Source: an uncultured Clostridium sp.
Lineage (GTDB): Bacteria; Bacillota; Clostridia; Lachnospirales; Lachnospiraceae
Reading direction: 5' to 3'
Assembly (NCBI GenBank): GCA_900547035.1
Contig: URFM01000016.1
Span: 1-61,609 of the forward strand
Length of the DNA stretch: 61,609 bases
The position numbers and the translations under genes were made by a program. The notes below the pieces were generated by a model. That model searched no databases, was not told the DNA's origin, and saw only the letters and a program-made list of their open reading frames with translations. Positions 41,823-51,384 of the stretch are shown in pieces. The first letter of the stretch is position 1. Each line of letters begins with the position of its first letter.

Positions 41823-41867
41823 CCAATGAATTGTCCAATATTTCAGGTAAAAGGAAATCGTAATAAT

Positions 41868-42416
41868 TCAGGAATTTTGTATCAAATGAAACATTTCACC
41901 GGTAAGAAGACGGCAGAGCTGTTCGGTCAGAAGCTGCTGGTCAGCCGCGCTTTTTTGGGAAGCCTGATTCAGCAGCAGGCCGGTCATTCCATAGGAGCAG
42001 AAGCAGAGAAGGGCGTCCAAATCCGCTCCTGTAATGGGAGAGCCGGAAAATCTATGGCCGAAAAGTTCCCTGAGATAGGAGTGGACGGCCTGAACAAGAA
42101 GTCCTTCCATCTGAGCCCGCCGGGGACTGTCCAAAAGCTTTTTTAATAGCTTCCGGTTCTCCTCTGCTCCGGAAACAAAAATACGGATGGCTTCCTTAAG
42201 GCTTGCGGCTTTCAGGCTGTCCTGGAGGGACTGCTGGATTCTCTGGTGGATTTTCCACTGAATCACATCCGTCAGGTCCTGAAAATGGTAGTAAAAGGTC
42301 TGGCGGCTGATGCAGCAGTCCTCCACCAGACATTTTACTGTAATATCCTCCAGATTCTTTTTCATCAGGAGGGAGGTCAGATGGTCAGATATCATTTGCT
42401 TGGTGTCAATGGGCAT
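41868..42416 (-). CDS. TetR-family regulator (DhaS-like)
   Basis: A 182-residue repressor with the TetR helix-turn-helix at about 10-55 ('ITVKCLVEDCCISRQTFYYHFQD') and a helical ligand domain resembling the DhaS/TetR_C_8 type. It overlaps the end of the DUF4349 gene, its ATG lying inside the last codons, so the two are translated together. It may control that operon or an efflux gene; no cognate operator is evident. Confidence 0.82.
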   Translation of the reverse strand: MPIDTKQMISDHLTSLLMKKNLEDITVKCLVEDCCISRQTFYYHFQDLTDVIQWKIHQRIQQSLQDSLKAASLKEAIRIFVSGAEENRKLLKKLLDSPRRAQMEGLLVQAVHSYLRELFGHRFSGSPITGADLDALLCFCSYGMTGLLLNQASQKSAADQQLLTEQLCRLLTGEMFHLIQNS

Positions 42417-43395
42417 TAGGGTCTCCTTTATCTTGCTGCGGTTTGGAAATGTCTTTTTTTCTCCTGGAAGTCCGGCGTATGAGCCAGAATACTGCTGCCG
42501 CCAGAATCAGAAGCGGGAGCCAGAAGGGGCTGAGGGTGATGACGGCTACCAAGAGGCTGACAGCTCCTTCCTTTAGGGATTTTAGATTCCGGGACAGGCC
42601 GTTCTGAACCCGGTGAAGGAAGGTTTCCGGCTCGGTGGGAGTGAATCCATCTCCCTGAGCGAGTTCCTGAATATCCAGGTACACGGTGCTGTATGAGGTC
42701 TGATTGTCATAAATCCGCATTTGAGATTCCAGCGATTCCAGCTGATAGCGGATTTCTGAAAGCCTCTCCTCCAGGGCGATGACCGAATCCAGGCTGTCCG
42801 CCTGGTCCAGAAGCTCCCAGAGCCGTTCCTGCTCTACCGTCAGGGATTTTTTTCGGCTTTCCAGGTCGCTGTACTGGAGGGTAATATCCTGGGTGCTTTC
42901 GGAATGGCTGGTGACGTTGCTGTGTTCCTCCACAATGGTCAAAAAGGAGTCCAGCTGATTGCTGGGGATCCGGATGGTGAGAGATGCGTACCGGGGAACC
43001 GGCCGGTTTTGATGCATACTGTTTCCGGAGACCTCAGATTGCTCCACATAGCCGCCTAAGTCGGCTGCCTGCTGGGGAAGAAGCTCCAGCAGGGAATCGA
43101 AAGAGTCGGTTTCCACAAAGAGTGTGGCGGTGCGAATCAGTTTCCGGTCCTCCGACACGCTGCCGGAAACGCTGCCGGAAACGCCGGCGGCTTCAGAGAC
43201 GGCATTCATCTCCCCACCGATCATCTCCCCGGCAGGAGCCGGTGAAAAGGCGCCGGAACCATGAGACTGGGACATATCAAAGCTGATTTCCTCCACGGCG
43301 GCTTCAGTGGAGGTGGAACTGCCGGAGCAGGCGGTGAGAGACAGCGCCATCCCACAGCAGATTCCGGTGACCACACAAAAAAATTTACTTTTCAT
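42406..43395 (-). CDS. DUF4349 lipoprotein
   Basis: A 329-residue envelope protein. Signal peptide with lipobox 'LTACS' (Cys at about 23), a Ser/Gly-rich linker with short 'SGSV' repeats, then a DUF4349 domain (about 82-300) with a long coiled coil ('YSDLESRKKSLTVEQERLWELL'), one membrane helix (about 283-308) and a basic cytoplasmic tail. DUF4349 proteins are common in Firmicutes envelopes and of unknown function. It precedes the TetR gene in the same operon and is divergent from the cell-wall-binding gene. Confidence 0.87.
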   Translation of the reverse strand: MKSKFFCVVTGICCGMALSLTACSGSSTSTEAAVEEISFDMSQSHGSGAFSPAPAGEMIGGEMNAVSEAAGVSGSVSGSVSEDRKLIRTATLFVETDSFDSLLELLPQQAADLGGYVEQSEVSGNSMHQNRPVPRYASLTIRIPSNQLDSFLTIVEEHSNVTSHSESTQDITLQYSDLESRKKSLTVEQERLWELLDQADSLDSVIALEERLSEIRYQLESLESQMRIYDNQTSYSTVYLDIQELAQGDGFTPTEPETFLHRVQNGLSRNLKSLKEGAVSLLVAVITLSPFWLPLLILAAAVFWLIRRTSRRKKDISKPQQDKGDPNAH

Positions 43396-43583
43396 ATTTT
43401 CGTTGCCCTCCGTATAAGTCTGACAGTTTTATTATTTATCTGATAACAATACAGTACCACAGGGAGAAAGCTTTGGCAATTAAATTTAATAGAAAAGACG
43501 TAAGAAATGTGTAATTGTTTTGAACACCATCTTATGTTAAAATAGGACCCAAAGGCAGACAGAAGGAAGGAGATTTACAACAG

Positions 43584-45050
43584 ATGAAAAAACATGCCGG
43601 AATATGGATCAGCCTTGGGGCTGCGGCAGTCCTGACATTGGGACTGACATTTACTGCGCTGGCGGCCGCGGAGGGCTGGGTCAGCGAGGATGGGCAGTGG
43701 AAATACAAAGACTCCAGCGGGAATTATGTGACAAACACCTGGAAAACCTCCGGAGGAGAGTATTTTTACTTAAACAGCAGTGGTGTGATGGCCACCAACT
43801 CCTGGATTGACGACACATATTATGTAAATGAGAGGGGAGCCAGGGTGCAGAATTCCTGGATTCATCTGACGGAGACGGTGGACGGCAAGGAGGCCGGATG
43901 GTACTTTGTCAACTCCAGCGGAAAGCTGGTAACGGATAAGTGGGAGACCATCAATAATATGCGCTATTCCTTTGATGAAGAGGGAAAGATGCGTACCGGC
44001 TGGTACTTTGAGGATGACGACATCTACTATTTGGGCGGCGAAGATCAGGGCTACGCCAAGACCGGCTGGAAGTGCCTGGCCTGGGATGAAGATAACGAGC
44101 CGGAGGAGGGAGATATATCCGACAGTTATTCTTCCGCCAGTGAGGATATAAAGTGGTTTTATTTTAAGGAGAACGGCAAGGCTGAGAAGTCGGACAGCGG
44201 AGAGTATGAGTCTGCTACCATCAATGGAAATAAATACTATTTTGATGAAAACGGCGTTATGATGAGCGGCTGGGTGGCTGTGAACGAGGAGGAGGACGGA
44301 GATTCTACCGGAATCAGCAAGTTTGTCTATCTGGGCGATGAGAACAGCGGAACAATGGCTAAAAGTAAGTGGCTGGAGCTGGATGAACATCCCGGGGATT
44401 CCGACGACTCCGATGAGATTAATACCGATGACAATGATGAAGCGCCGGAAGAAGGGGAGAGCCAGTGGTACTATTTTGAAAGCGACGGCACCCCTGCCTA
44501 TTTGAGCAGTAAGGCCACCTCCATGAGCGGCGCGACTACCAAAGTGGACGGCTCCTCTTACTTCTTTAACCAGTACGGCTGTATGCAGACAGGACTGCTG
44601 AAGATTACGACATCGGACGGAAAGGGACTGGTGGGCTACTTCGGAGACAGCGATTCCAATGGTAAGATGTACACCGGAAAGAGAAGCGGAGTCCATGTGG
44701 ACGGTGACACCTATACCTACTACTTCACGGAATCCGGCTCCAACAAGGGCGCAGGCTACAGCGGCGAGAAGAATGATTATCTTTACTATGAAGGCCGTCA
44801 GCTGGAGGCGGACAGCGGTTCCGATTATCAGGTTTATGAGGTGGACGGGAAGCTTTATCTGCTTAATGAGTCGGGAAAGGTTCAGACCAGCAGCAAGTGC
44901 TATAAAGTAGACGGAGATTATACTTACGAGATTTCCGGCGGAAAACTCTACTGGATTAACGATGACAAGGAGCGCCAGGGCGAGGTGACCTCCAGCGACG
45001 CGGAGAACATCTACGAGGTAGAGTACGAAAAAGAATACGATTTAGGCTGA
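43584..45050 (+). CDS. Secreted protein with tandem cell-wall-binding repeats
   Basis: A 488-residue exported protein: signal peptide (1-28, 'TALAAA') followed throughout by aromatic-glycine repeats of the choline/cell-wall-binding type ('GWVSEDGQWKYKDSSGNY', 'YFYLNSSGVMATNSW', 'YYFDENGVMMSGW'). Acidic insertions separate the repeats. No catalytic domain is visible, so it is probably a structural or adhesive wall protein. GGAG lies 10 bases upstream of the ATG. It is monocistronic with a strong terminator. Confidence 0.87.
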   Translation: MKKHAGIWISLGAAAVLTLGLTFTALAAAEGWVSEDGQWKYKDSSGNYVTNTWKTSGGEYFYLNSSGVMATNSWIDDTYYVNERGARVQNSWIHLTETVDGKEAGWYFVNSSGKLVTDKWETINNMRYSFDEEGKMRTGWYFEDDDIYYLGGEDQGYAKTGWKCLAWDEDNEPEEGDISDSYSSASEDIKWFYFKENGKAEKSDSGEYESATINGNKYYFDENGVMMSGWVAVNEEEDGDSTGISKFVYLGDENSGTMAKSKWLELDEHPGDSDDSDEINTDDNDEAPEEGESQWYYFESDGTPAYLSSKATSMSGATTKVDGSSYFFNQYGCMQTGLLKITTSDGKGLVGYFGDSDSNGKMYTGKRSGVHVDGDTYTYYFTESGSNKGAGYSGEKNDYLYYEGRQLEADSGSDYQVYEVDGKLYLLNESGKVQTSSKCYKVDGDYTYEISGGKLYWINDDKERQGEVTSSDAENIYEVEYEKEYDLG

Positions 45051-45056
45051 TGAGTC

Positions 45057-45107
45057 AAAAAACGCTCTCTCCAAAGCAGCAGCATACTGCCGGAGAGGGC
45101 GTTTCTT
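45057..45107 (+). terminator. Terminator after wall-binding protein gene
   Basis: AAACGCTCTCTCC...GGAGAGGGCGTTT with an A-run before and TTTCTT after. It also lies just beyond the end of the converging HAD gene. Confidence 0.8.
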
Positions 45108-45125
45108 ATGATGCGTATGCTGTTT

Positions 45126-45731
45126 TTATATTCCCATAGCCTTTTTAATCCCGCCCATCAGCTCATCATAGGTTTCAAAGGCAGGAATCTGGGGATAGTC
45201 CGCCTTAATCTGGTCGGTGGTCCGGAACAGGAAGCCGTCTTTCCCGGCCTGAATCATTGCCAGGTCGTTGTAGCTGTCCCCGGCGGCGATGGTCTCATAT
45301 CCGATGGACTGCAGAGCCTTTACGGTGGTCAGCTTGGAATTTTCGATCCGCATCCGAAAGCCGGTAATCTCACCGCTCGGAGCTACTTCCAGGGTGTTGC
45401 AGAAAAGAGTGGGCCACCCCAGCTTTTTCATCAGGGGAGTAGCAAACTGGGTAAAGGTGTCGCTGATGATGATTACCTGTGTGAAAGAGCGGAGTTCATC
45501 CAGAAAATCCTTCGCGCCCGGAAGCGGATCAATGGTAGCGATGGTTTCCTGAATTTCTTTCAGCCCAAGGCCGTGCTCCTTTAAAATACCAAGGCGCCAT
45601 TTCATCAGCTTATCATAGTCAGGCTCGTCCCGGGTAGTGCGCTTTAACTCCGGAATGCCGCTGGCCTGAGCAAAGGCAATCCAGATTTCCGGAACCAGAA
45701 CCCCTTCCAAATCCAAACAGGTAATGTACAT
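45126..45731 (-). CDS. thrH: HAD-family phosphatase, ThrH-like
   Basis: A 201-residue HAD enzyme resembling ThrH, which has phosphoserine phosphatase and phosphoserine:homoserine phosphotransferase activity. The catalytic loop reads 'CLDLEGVL' (DxEG with Asp nucleophile), followed by 'IISDTF' (motif II) and 'AAGDSYNDLAMI' (motif IV). The start at 45731 has GGAG 9 bases upstream; the longer open frame starts in non-coding leader. It is transcribed alone and converges on the wall-binding gene. Confidence 0.85.
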   Translation of the reverse strand: MYITCLDLEGVLVPEIWIAFAQASGIPELKRTTRDEPDYDKLMKWRLGILKEHGLGLKEIQETIATIDPLPGAKDFLDELRSFTQVIIISDTFTQFATPLMKKLGWPTLFCNTLEVAPSGEITGFRMRIENSKLTTVKALQSIGYETIAAGDSYNDLAMIQAGKDGFLFRTTDQIKADYPQIPAFETYDELMGGIKKAMGI

Positions 45732-45944
45732 AATGATCTCCTTTTCTCCTCTTGATTTTCTCCAGGCGGCAGTCCGCCCCGTTACTTCTATTTTATCGGT
45801 CTCATCCGGTTTGTCAACGGGAACCTCTCCTTTTTTGACAAAACCTATACTCAATTTTGATGGTAAATTTTACATTTCATTTTTATACTTTGGTTATGAG
45901 GATGAACCATCCGATTTTGAAAATCAACGAGGAGGAATTGACTG

Positions 45945-47507
45945 ATGAGAAAAAAGCAAGTGGTTTCATGTTTGATGGCCGGCGCGCTGCTTTTTGGAAC
46001 CCAGCAGGTATGGGCAGCAACGGCAAATTACAATGATTCCAGCCTTACAGGGGGAGCTGAGGCCTGGAATTCCTATGTACAGGGCTGGAATGGTCTGGCA
46101 AATGATTTTACTTATGTTTCCCTGACCCCGGGCGCAGCCGCCACGGAGCTGAACTTTGCCTGGTATAACGAGGGGACCACCGGAACTCCCACCGTATATT
46201 TTGGAACTGACAGCCAGAACCTGACGGAGTACACCGGAACTTCCAATACGGTAGAAGCGAGCCTGACCCAGGGAAGACAGTTCTGTTATAACTATGTTAC
46301 CGTGACCGGACTGCAGCCCAATACAACCTATTATTATTCCGTAAATAAGAGCGGCGTCATCACTCCGGTGGAAACCTACCGCACCGGCAGCTTTGACAAT
46401 GTAAATATTCTTTACTTCGGCGATCCCCAGATCGGCGCCTCCAAGGGCCAGCCTCAGGGCGAGGGAATGCTTTCCGAGGATGCGGGTGCTGCCAATACTG
46501 CAGCCCGTAACGATGGATTTGCCTGGGACCGTACTCTGGATATCGCCCTGGCTCAGAATCCCAACATTAACTTTGCCATTTCCGCAGGCGACCAGGTAAA
46601 CAATACCGGTAAGGCAAAGGAAGAAGAGTACGCGGCGTATCTGTCCGCCAGCGCTTTAAAGAGTCTTCCCGTGGCTACTACCATTGGAAACCATGATTCC
46701 TTAAATCCGGACTACTCCTACCACTTTAACAACCCCAACCCCACACAGATGGGAAAAACCCAGGCGGGAGGAGATTACTACTATAATTATGGACCGGGCC
46801 TGTTCATTGTACTGAATACCAACAACTACAATGTAGCGGAGCATGAGGAGACCATTAAGCAGGCTGTAAATGCTTACCCCAATGTAACATGGAGGGTGGT
46901 AACCATTCACCAGGATATCTATGGTTCCGGACTGGACCATTCCGACACCGACGGCATGATTCTGAGAACTCAGCTGACTCCCGTATTCGACCGGTATGAT
47001 ATCGACGTAGTACTTCAGGGTCACGACCACACCTACAGCCGTTCTAAGATTCTCTACGGAGACGGACAGACTCATAACAGCTATGAATTCCGCTTAAATG
47101 AGGCAGGCGATGATTACGACTGGGACAACGCCTACAACGCTCAGACCGGCGAGAAGATTCCGCTGTATCCCGCAGAGGGCGATGCGGCAGGAGCAGAGGC
47201 TCTGGGACGCTTTACCCAGGACAACCACTGCTACACCATTGAGAGCGCAGGCGGCACAACGGTAACGGATCCTCAGGGAACCCTTTACATGACCGCGAAC
47301 TCCGCATCCGGTTCCAAGTATTATGAACTGATTAACACTCAGCAGGACTACATCGCAAACCGCAGTCAGAACTGGCTGCCCAGCTACTCCGTCATCAACA
47401 TGACTTCCAGAGATTTCAGCATTACCACTTACCAGATTACGGACTCCGGAAGCGTGGAGACCATTGACAATACATTTACCATTCATAAGACAGCAGGAAG
47501 AGCATAA
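45945..47507 (+). CDS. Secreted purple-acid-phosphatase-like metallophosphoesterase
   Basis: A 520-residue exported enzyme. Signal peptide 1-24 ('QQVWAA'), a fibronectin-type N-terminal domain (about 45-145), and a calcineurin-like phosphoesterase with the full metal-site set: 'YFGDPQ', 'SAGDQVNN', 'GNHDS', 'VTIHQD' and 'LQGHDHTYSRS'. This arrangement is that of purple acid phosphatases, releasing phosphate from organic esters outside the cell. It overlaps the YibE/F gene by one base (TAATG), so the two are coupled. ATG preceded by GAGGAGG. Confidence 0.9.
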   Translation: MRKKQVVSCLMAGALLFGTQQVWAATANYNDSSLTGGAEAWNSYVQGWNGLANDFTYVSLTPGAAATELNFAWYNEGTTGTPTVYFGTDSQNLTEYTGTSNTVEASLTQGRQFCYNYVTVTGLQPNTTYYYSVNKSGVITPVETYRTGSFDNVNILYFGDPQIGASKGQPQGEGMLSEDAGAANTAARNDGFAWDRTLDIALAQNPNINFAISAGDQVNNTGKAKEEEYAAYLSASALKSLPVATTIGNHDSLNPDYSYHFNNPNPTQMGKTQAGGDYYYNYGPGLFIVLNTNNYNVAEHEETIKQAVNAYPNVTWRVVTIHQDIYGSGLDHSDTDGMILRTQLTPVFDRYDIDVVLQGHDHTYSRSKILYGDGQTHNSYEFRLNEAGDDYDWDNAYNAQTGEKIPLYPAEGDAAGAEALGRFTQDNHCYTIESAGGTTVTDPQGTLYMTANSASGSKYYELINTQQDYIANRSQNWLPSYSVINMTSRDFSITTYQITDSGSVETIDNTFTIHKTAGRA

Positions 47508-48667
47508 TGTCACAATTCAGAAATCATATTGTCAAAAACATCATCGCGGCTGTGGTTTTGGTAATTGCGGTGGGCTTTGTGGCCCGCCTGAACAATATCA
47601 CCAAGACCCAGTTGGTAAACCGCACCGGTCAGACCTTTGAGACCGGTGTGGTTGTTGAGATTCTTCAGGATAATCTTCAGGCCGACGGAACCCGTGTAGG
47701 CCAGCAGACCGTTGTAGTAGAAATGACCAGCGGCGAGAAAAAGGGGGAGAGTCTGGTGACCACCAGCAGTGCCGGATTTCTGTTCGGAGCTCCCTGCACA
47801 GTGGGAATGGACGTAATCGTGCTGCAAAGCGTGGCCGGGGATACGGTCATTACCAGCATTTATTCCGAGGACCGGGGAATGACGGTGATCGGCTTTGCGG
47901 CAGCCTACGTTCTGATTCTCTGCCTGGTGGGAGGGATGAAGGGAGTACGGGGAGCCCTTGGCTTGATATTTACCTTCGCGGCTATTATGTACATTTACCT
48001 GCCCCTGGTATATCTGGGGTATTCTCCCTTCTGGGTGGCTGTGCTGGTTTGCGGAGTGACCGCTCTTGTCTCCATGTTTTTTATCGGCGGACTGACCCAA
48101 AAGACCCTCTGCGCCACGCTTGGAACCCTGGCCGGAGTAGTATGCGCCGGTGTGGCTGCATCTACTTTTTCCAATCTTACGGGGATTACCGGATGGAACG
48201 TATCGGACATTGAAAGTTTGATGACGCTGCAGCAGGTCAACAGCATCCAGGTAGGAGGTCTGCTGTTTTCCGGACTGCTTATCAGCGCCCTGGGAGCGGA
48301 AATGGATGTGGCAATGTCCATTTCCAGTGCGATGAAGGAGTTCTGTGATCAGAATCCCAATATTTCCCGGATGGAGCTGATGAAGGCTGGCATGCGGGTA
48401 GGACGTGATATGATGGGAACCAACTCCAATACCCTGATTCTGGCTTTTGCGGGATCCAGTCTTTCTATGCTGGTACTGAATTATGCCTATGATCTTCCCT
48501 ACCTGCAGGTGATCAATTCCAACAATGTGGGGATTGCGGTGATGCAGGGACTGTCCGGAAGTTTTGGCATTGTGCTGTGCGTTCCGGCTACGGTGGTGAT
48601 GGCAGCCTATATTTACAAGAGAGAGCAGCAGGGACTGCGGGAAGAATCCGGTGAAAAAAGCATATAA
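47507..48667 (+). CDS. YibE/F-family membrane protein
   Basis: A 386-residue membrane protein with one N-terminal helix, an extracytoplasmic beta-rich segment (about 35-125) and about seven helices from 127 on. 'NSNTLILAFAGSSL' and 'GLLFSGLLISALGAEMDVAMSIS' are typical of the YibE/F family, which has no established function. Coupling to the secreted phosphatase suggests a role in using its product, or in its export, but that is inference. A terminator follows. Confidence 0.87.
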   Translation: MSQFRNHIVKNIIAAVVLVIAVGFVARLNNITKTQLVNRTGQTFETGVVVEILQDNLQADGTRVGQQTVVVEMTSGEKKGESLVTTSSAGFLFGAPCTVGMDVIVLQSVAGDTVITSIYSEDRGMTVIGFAAAYVLILCLVGGMKGVRGALGLIFTFAAIMYIYLPLVYLGYSPFWVAVLVCGVTALVSMFFIGGLTQKTLCATLGTLAGVVCAGVAASTFSNLTGITGWNVSDIESLMTLQQVNSIQVGGLLFSGLLISALGAEMDVAMSISSAMKEFCDQNPNISRMELMKAGMRVGRDMMGTNSNTLILAFAGSSLSMLVLNYAYDLPYLQVINSNNVGIAVMQGLSGSFGIVLCVPATVVMAAYIYKREQQGLREESGEKSI

Positions 48668-48670
48668 AAT

Positions 48671-48716
48671 AAAAAACCATGGAGTCCTTTTGATTGGCGT
48701 TCCATGGCTTTTTTTG
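48671..48716. terminator. Terminator between YibE/F and converging gene
   Basis: AAAACCATGGA...TCCATGGCTTTTTTT: strong stem with T7, between converging genes. Confidence 0.85.
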
Positions 48717-48717
48717 G

Positions 48718-50034
48718 TTAAGATACCAGCTTCGCGTTGGGATATACATGCTCCATACGTTCATCAGGGAAATGGTCATCCAGAAATTCCCCTACAATTC
48801 CCTGGGAGGGGGAAGAAACGGTCTGGCGTTCCACATATCGGCTTAAGGCCAGACCAGAGATGGCCATATTGAATACCATAAAGATGATCAGGACCCAGGT
48901 GGCAGGGATCCCGATGGAAGAGGGGATGCGCTCGATGAGAGCGGAAAGGCGGGGATACAAGCCCTTCAGCCAGACCACAGCCGCAATTCCCCAGAAAAAA
49001 CAGTAAAGCAGATTAATTCGTCCGCCCAGATTAAAGGGGATTCCGCTGTAATCCCAGAAAATAGTTCCAAATACCAGCTCCGACAGAACGCTGCATATGT
49101 ATTCGTATGCGCCGCCGAGAACCGTACCTGCCAGGAAAATATAACGGTCGCTCTTGTCCTTATACCGATAAAGAAAGGCGGTCAGCATAACGCAGCCAAA
49201 GCCCCATACGATGCTGAATGGTCCGTAAACCAGGCTGCTGCGGCTCATCAGGATGCCGGTGGTTATATAGCAGAAGATCGTTTCCGTCAGATCTCCCAGA
49301 AGAGAGCCAAGCAGAAACAGCCAGACCAGTTTGTGAAAGCAGCAGCCTTTGGCGAATACTGCCTCCCTGTCCTCCCTGGATGGGGCAAAAACGGATGGGA
49401 TGCCTTCCAGACGCAGGTTGGGATAGGCGTGAGTCAAACGTCTTTGAATTCTTCTGGTCAGGAAGTTTCCGGCCTCGATAGGGCCCTGAAAGGGCAGCAG
49501 CTCGGAGGAAAGCTTCTGAAGCTTTCTGCGCAGCTGCCATAAGGTTAAGGAAGAACCGGAAAAATCCAGAGCCAATAGTACACACAGTACAATAAGGAAG
49601 ATCCGGAGAATCCCATTGGGAATTAATTCTAAGAGTTCCAGAAAGAGGGGATTTCCCCATCGGATACAAAACACGGCGCCCAGACCACACAGAGCCAGTA
49701 CCGGAAGGCTTAGGTAACCTTCAAACTGGAATTTCCGATAATCCCACCATTTCCGATGCAGAAGCCGTTCCAGAATATGCCCGGTAATCAAGGTGAAAAA
49801 GGCGGACAGAATGGCGCCGCCCAAAAAGAGGAAAAGGGGTCGGCCTTTCAGCTCGGACAAAAACAGGGTAAAGGCCGCCGCCTCCACTCCATAGATGGGG
49901 CAGAGGGGAAGGGAGAGATATCCTTTATTGATCAGCTGCCGCTTAAAAATGGCGGCAGCGGCTGTTTCCAGCAGCCATCCGGCCAGGGAATAGATGAAAA
50001 ACAGGCTGAGAAGTTGAGTAAATGTTAATTCCAT
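48718..50034 (-). CDS. Duplicated CmpB-type putative ABC-transporter permease
   Basis: A 438-residue membrane protein made of two related halves (about 1-180 and 230-410), each of the PF06541 'putative ABC transporter, CmpB' type ('FFIYSLAGWLLETA' and 'FLLGSLLGDLTETIF'; 'KGYLSLPLCPIYG' and 'RSSLVYGPFSIVWG'). Between them lies a cytoplasmic helical segment. Despite the name, no ATPase is nearby and the function is unknown. The start at 50034 has AGGAGG seven bases upstream. Confidence 0.83.
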   Translation of the reverse strand: MELTFTQLLSLFFIYSLAGWLLETAAAAIFKRQLINKGYLSLPLCPIYGVEAAAFTLFLSELKGRPLFLFLGGAILSAFFTLITGHILERLLHRKWWDYRKFQFEGYLSLPVLALCGLGAVFCIRWGNPLFLELLELIPNGILRIFLIVLCVLLALDFSGSSLTLWQLRRKLQKLSSELLPFQGPIEAGNFLTRRIQRRLTHAYPNLRLEGIPSVFAPSREDREAVFAKGCCFHKLVWLFLLGSLLGDLTETIFCYITTGILMSRSSLVYGPFSIVWGFGCVMLTAFLYRYKDKSDRYIFLAGTVLGGAYEYICSVLSELVFGTIFWDYSGIPFNLGGRINLLYCFFWGIAAVVWLKGLYPRLSALIERIPSSIGIPATWVLIIFMVFNMAISGLALSRYVERQTVSSPSQGIVGEFLDDHFPDERMEHVYPNAKLVS

Positions 50035-50060
50035 AATAGCCTCCTGGTTTGGGAGCGTTC

Positions 50061-50963
50061 TCAAGCTCCCGCATGGGAATCAGCAGCTTCCTTCTGTCCG
50101 GAGGGAAGCTCGTTTAATAGTGTAAAGCCCAGAATCATTGCGCCGCCCAGAATCTGGAGAGAGGAAATTTTCTCTCCCAGAAAGACGATGGAAACCAAAA
50201 TTGCTACAAGGGGGTCAATATAGCTTAAAATGGCGGCTTTCTGTCCGGGCAGTTCCTTTAGAGAGGAAAAATACAGGCAGTAGGTGATGCCGGTATGGAC
50301 AAATCCCACCGTCAGCAGGGCAGCAAAACCACCTGGGGTCATCTGATTCAGTCCCATGCCGCCAGAAGCCGTTACATAGGGAATCAATACCAGAATAGCG
50401 GCCAGGAACTGCAAAAGGGTCCGGTGAATGCCTTCCACCTGCCGGATCAACTTGTTCAGCAGAATCACCGCCGCGTAAAAGGCAGCGGCCCCCAGTCCGA
50501 AGAGAATTCCAATAAGATCCTGTCCTCCTCCGGTTTCTTTGCCAAGTCCGGTAATCAGTATCAGCCCGATTGTGGACATGAGAAAGCAGAGAATCTGCTT
50601 GCCAGTGAGCCGCTCCCGAAACAGGAAGGGGCAGGCGGCAGTGACAATGACCGGGGCGAAATAATAGCTTAAGGTTGCGATGGAGACTGTGGTATATTTG
50701 TAGGACTCAAACAGGAGAATCCAGTTGATTCCCATAGCCGCTCCGGAGAGGAGCAGAAGGGGAATCTCCCGTTGAATCTTTTGCAGAGGAATTTTCTGCC
50801 TGGTTATGACCAGATACAGGAAAATCAGAGCAGCGGCCAGTACAGCCCGAGCCAGGGCCAGCGCCCCGGAAGACAAAGGGATGCAGCGTACAAAGGGCCC
50901 TAGTGTGCCGAATACAGCCATGGAAATTACCAGCATGGCCCTGGCATGATGGTTGCGGTTCAT
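50061..50963 (-). CDS. EamA-family (DMT) transporter
   Basis: A 300-residue permease of the drug/metabolite transporter superfamily, with ten membrane helices in two EamA repeats ('FGTLGPFVRCIPLSSG' start; second repeat from about 150, 'LFGLGAAAFYAAVILLNKL'). Members export amino acids or other metabolites; the substrate is not predictable here. It is separated from the CmpB-type gene by 26 bases and both run in the same direction, so they probably share a transcript. Minus-strand TGGTATGAT near 50988-50996 is a likely extended -10. Confidence 0.88.
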   Translation of the reverse strand: MNRNHHARAMLVISMAVFGTLGPFVRCIPLSSGALALARAVLAAALIFLYLVITRQKIPLQKIQREIPLLLLSGAAMGINWILLFESYKYTTVSIATLSYYFAPVIVTAACPFLFRERLTGKQILCFLMSTIGLILITGLGKETGGGQDLIGILFGLGAAAFYAAVILLNKLIRQVEGIHRTLLQFLAAILVLIPYVTASGGMGLNQMTPGGFAALLTVGFVHTGITYCLYFSSLKELPGQKAAILSYIDPLVAILVSIVFLGEKISSLQILGGAMILGFTLLNELPSGQKEAADSHAGA

Positions 50964-51053
50964 AATAACACCTTCCTTTTGACGTTTGTATCATACCATG
51001 AAAAAAAGGGGGAATCAATGGGAAAGAACGGACTACCGCCTGTGATTTATGTA

Positions 51054-51062
51054 TGGTATAAT
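51054..51062 (+). promoter_or_regulatory. Extended -10 promoter for small membrane protein gene
   Basis: TGGTATAAT matches the extended -10 consensus, 26 bp before the ATG at 51088. It is divergent from the EamA promoter about 60 bp away. Confidence 0.65.
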
Positions 51063-51087
51063 TATGAGCACTGAGGGAGGTGATTCC

Positions 51088-51336
51088 ATGAGAAAGATCA
51101 AAGAGGCCCTGTTTTCAGAGAAGGGAATGAAAGCCGTGAACGCCCTGTTCCTTTTGGCTGCGCTGCTCCGCAACAGCGGGATTATCTTCGCCGCCTATAT
51201 CATGTGGATTGTATACCTTTCAGTTGGAATCAAAATGACATCGTCAAAGGCAGTGAAAGTAATTAATTCTATTTTCATTCTATTTGCGGCGCTCATGGTC
51301 CTGGTAAATGCCTGTTTTTTGGTGATGGCATTGTGA
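51088..51336 (+). CDS. Small membrane protein (82 aa)
   Basis: Two or three membrane helices (about 15-30, 35-50 and 58-80) with a basic N-terminus 'MRKIKEALFSEKGMK'. No family recognised. The start at 51088 has GGGAGGTGATTCC before it, a strong site; an upstream in-frame ATG at 51049 lies in front of the -10 box. It precedes the phosphatase gene by about 50 bases. Confidence 0.7.
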   Translation: MRKIKEALFSEKGMKAVNALFLLAALLRNSGIIFAAYIMWIVYLSVGIKMTSSKAVKVINSIFILFAALMVLVNACFLVMAL

Positions 51337-51384
51337 GGCCTTCCGGGATTTTTCGTATCAGGATGGATAGCTTGGAGGTGATTT

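Noticed and set aside
43770..44696. 308-codon minus-strand frame within the wall-binding protein gene
   Set aside because: Antisense shadow of a repetitive gene.
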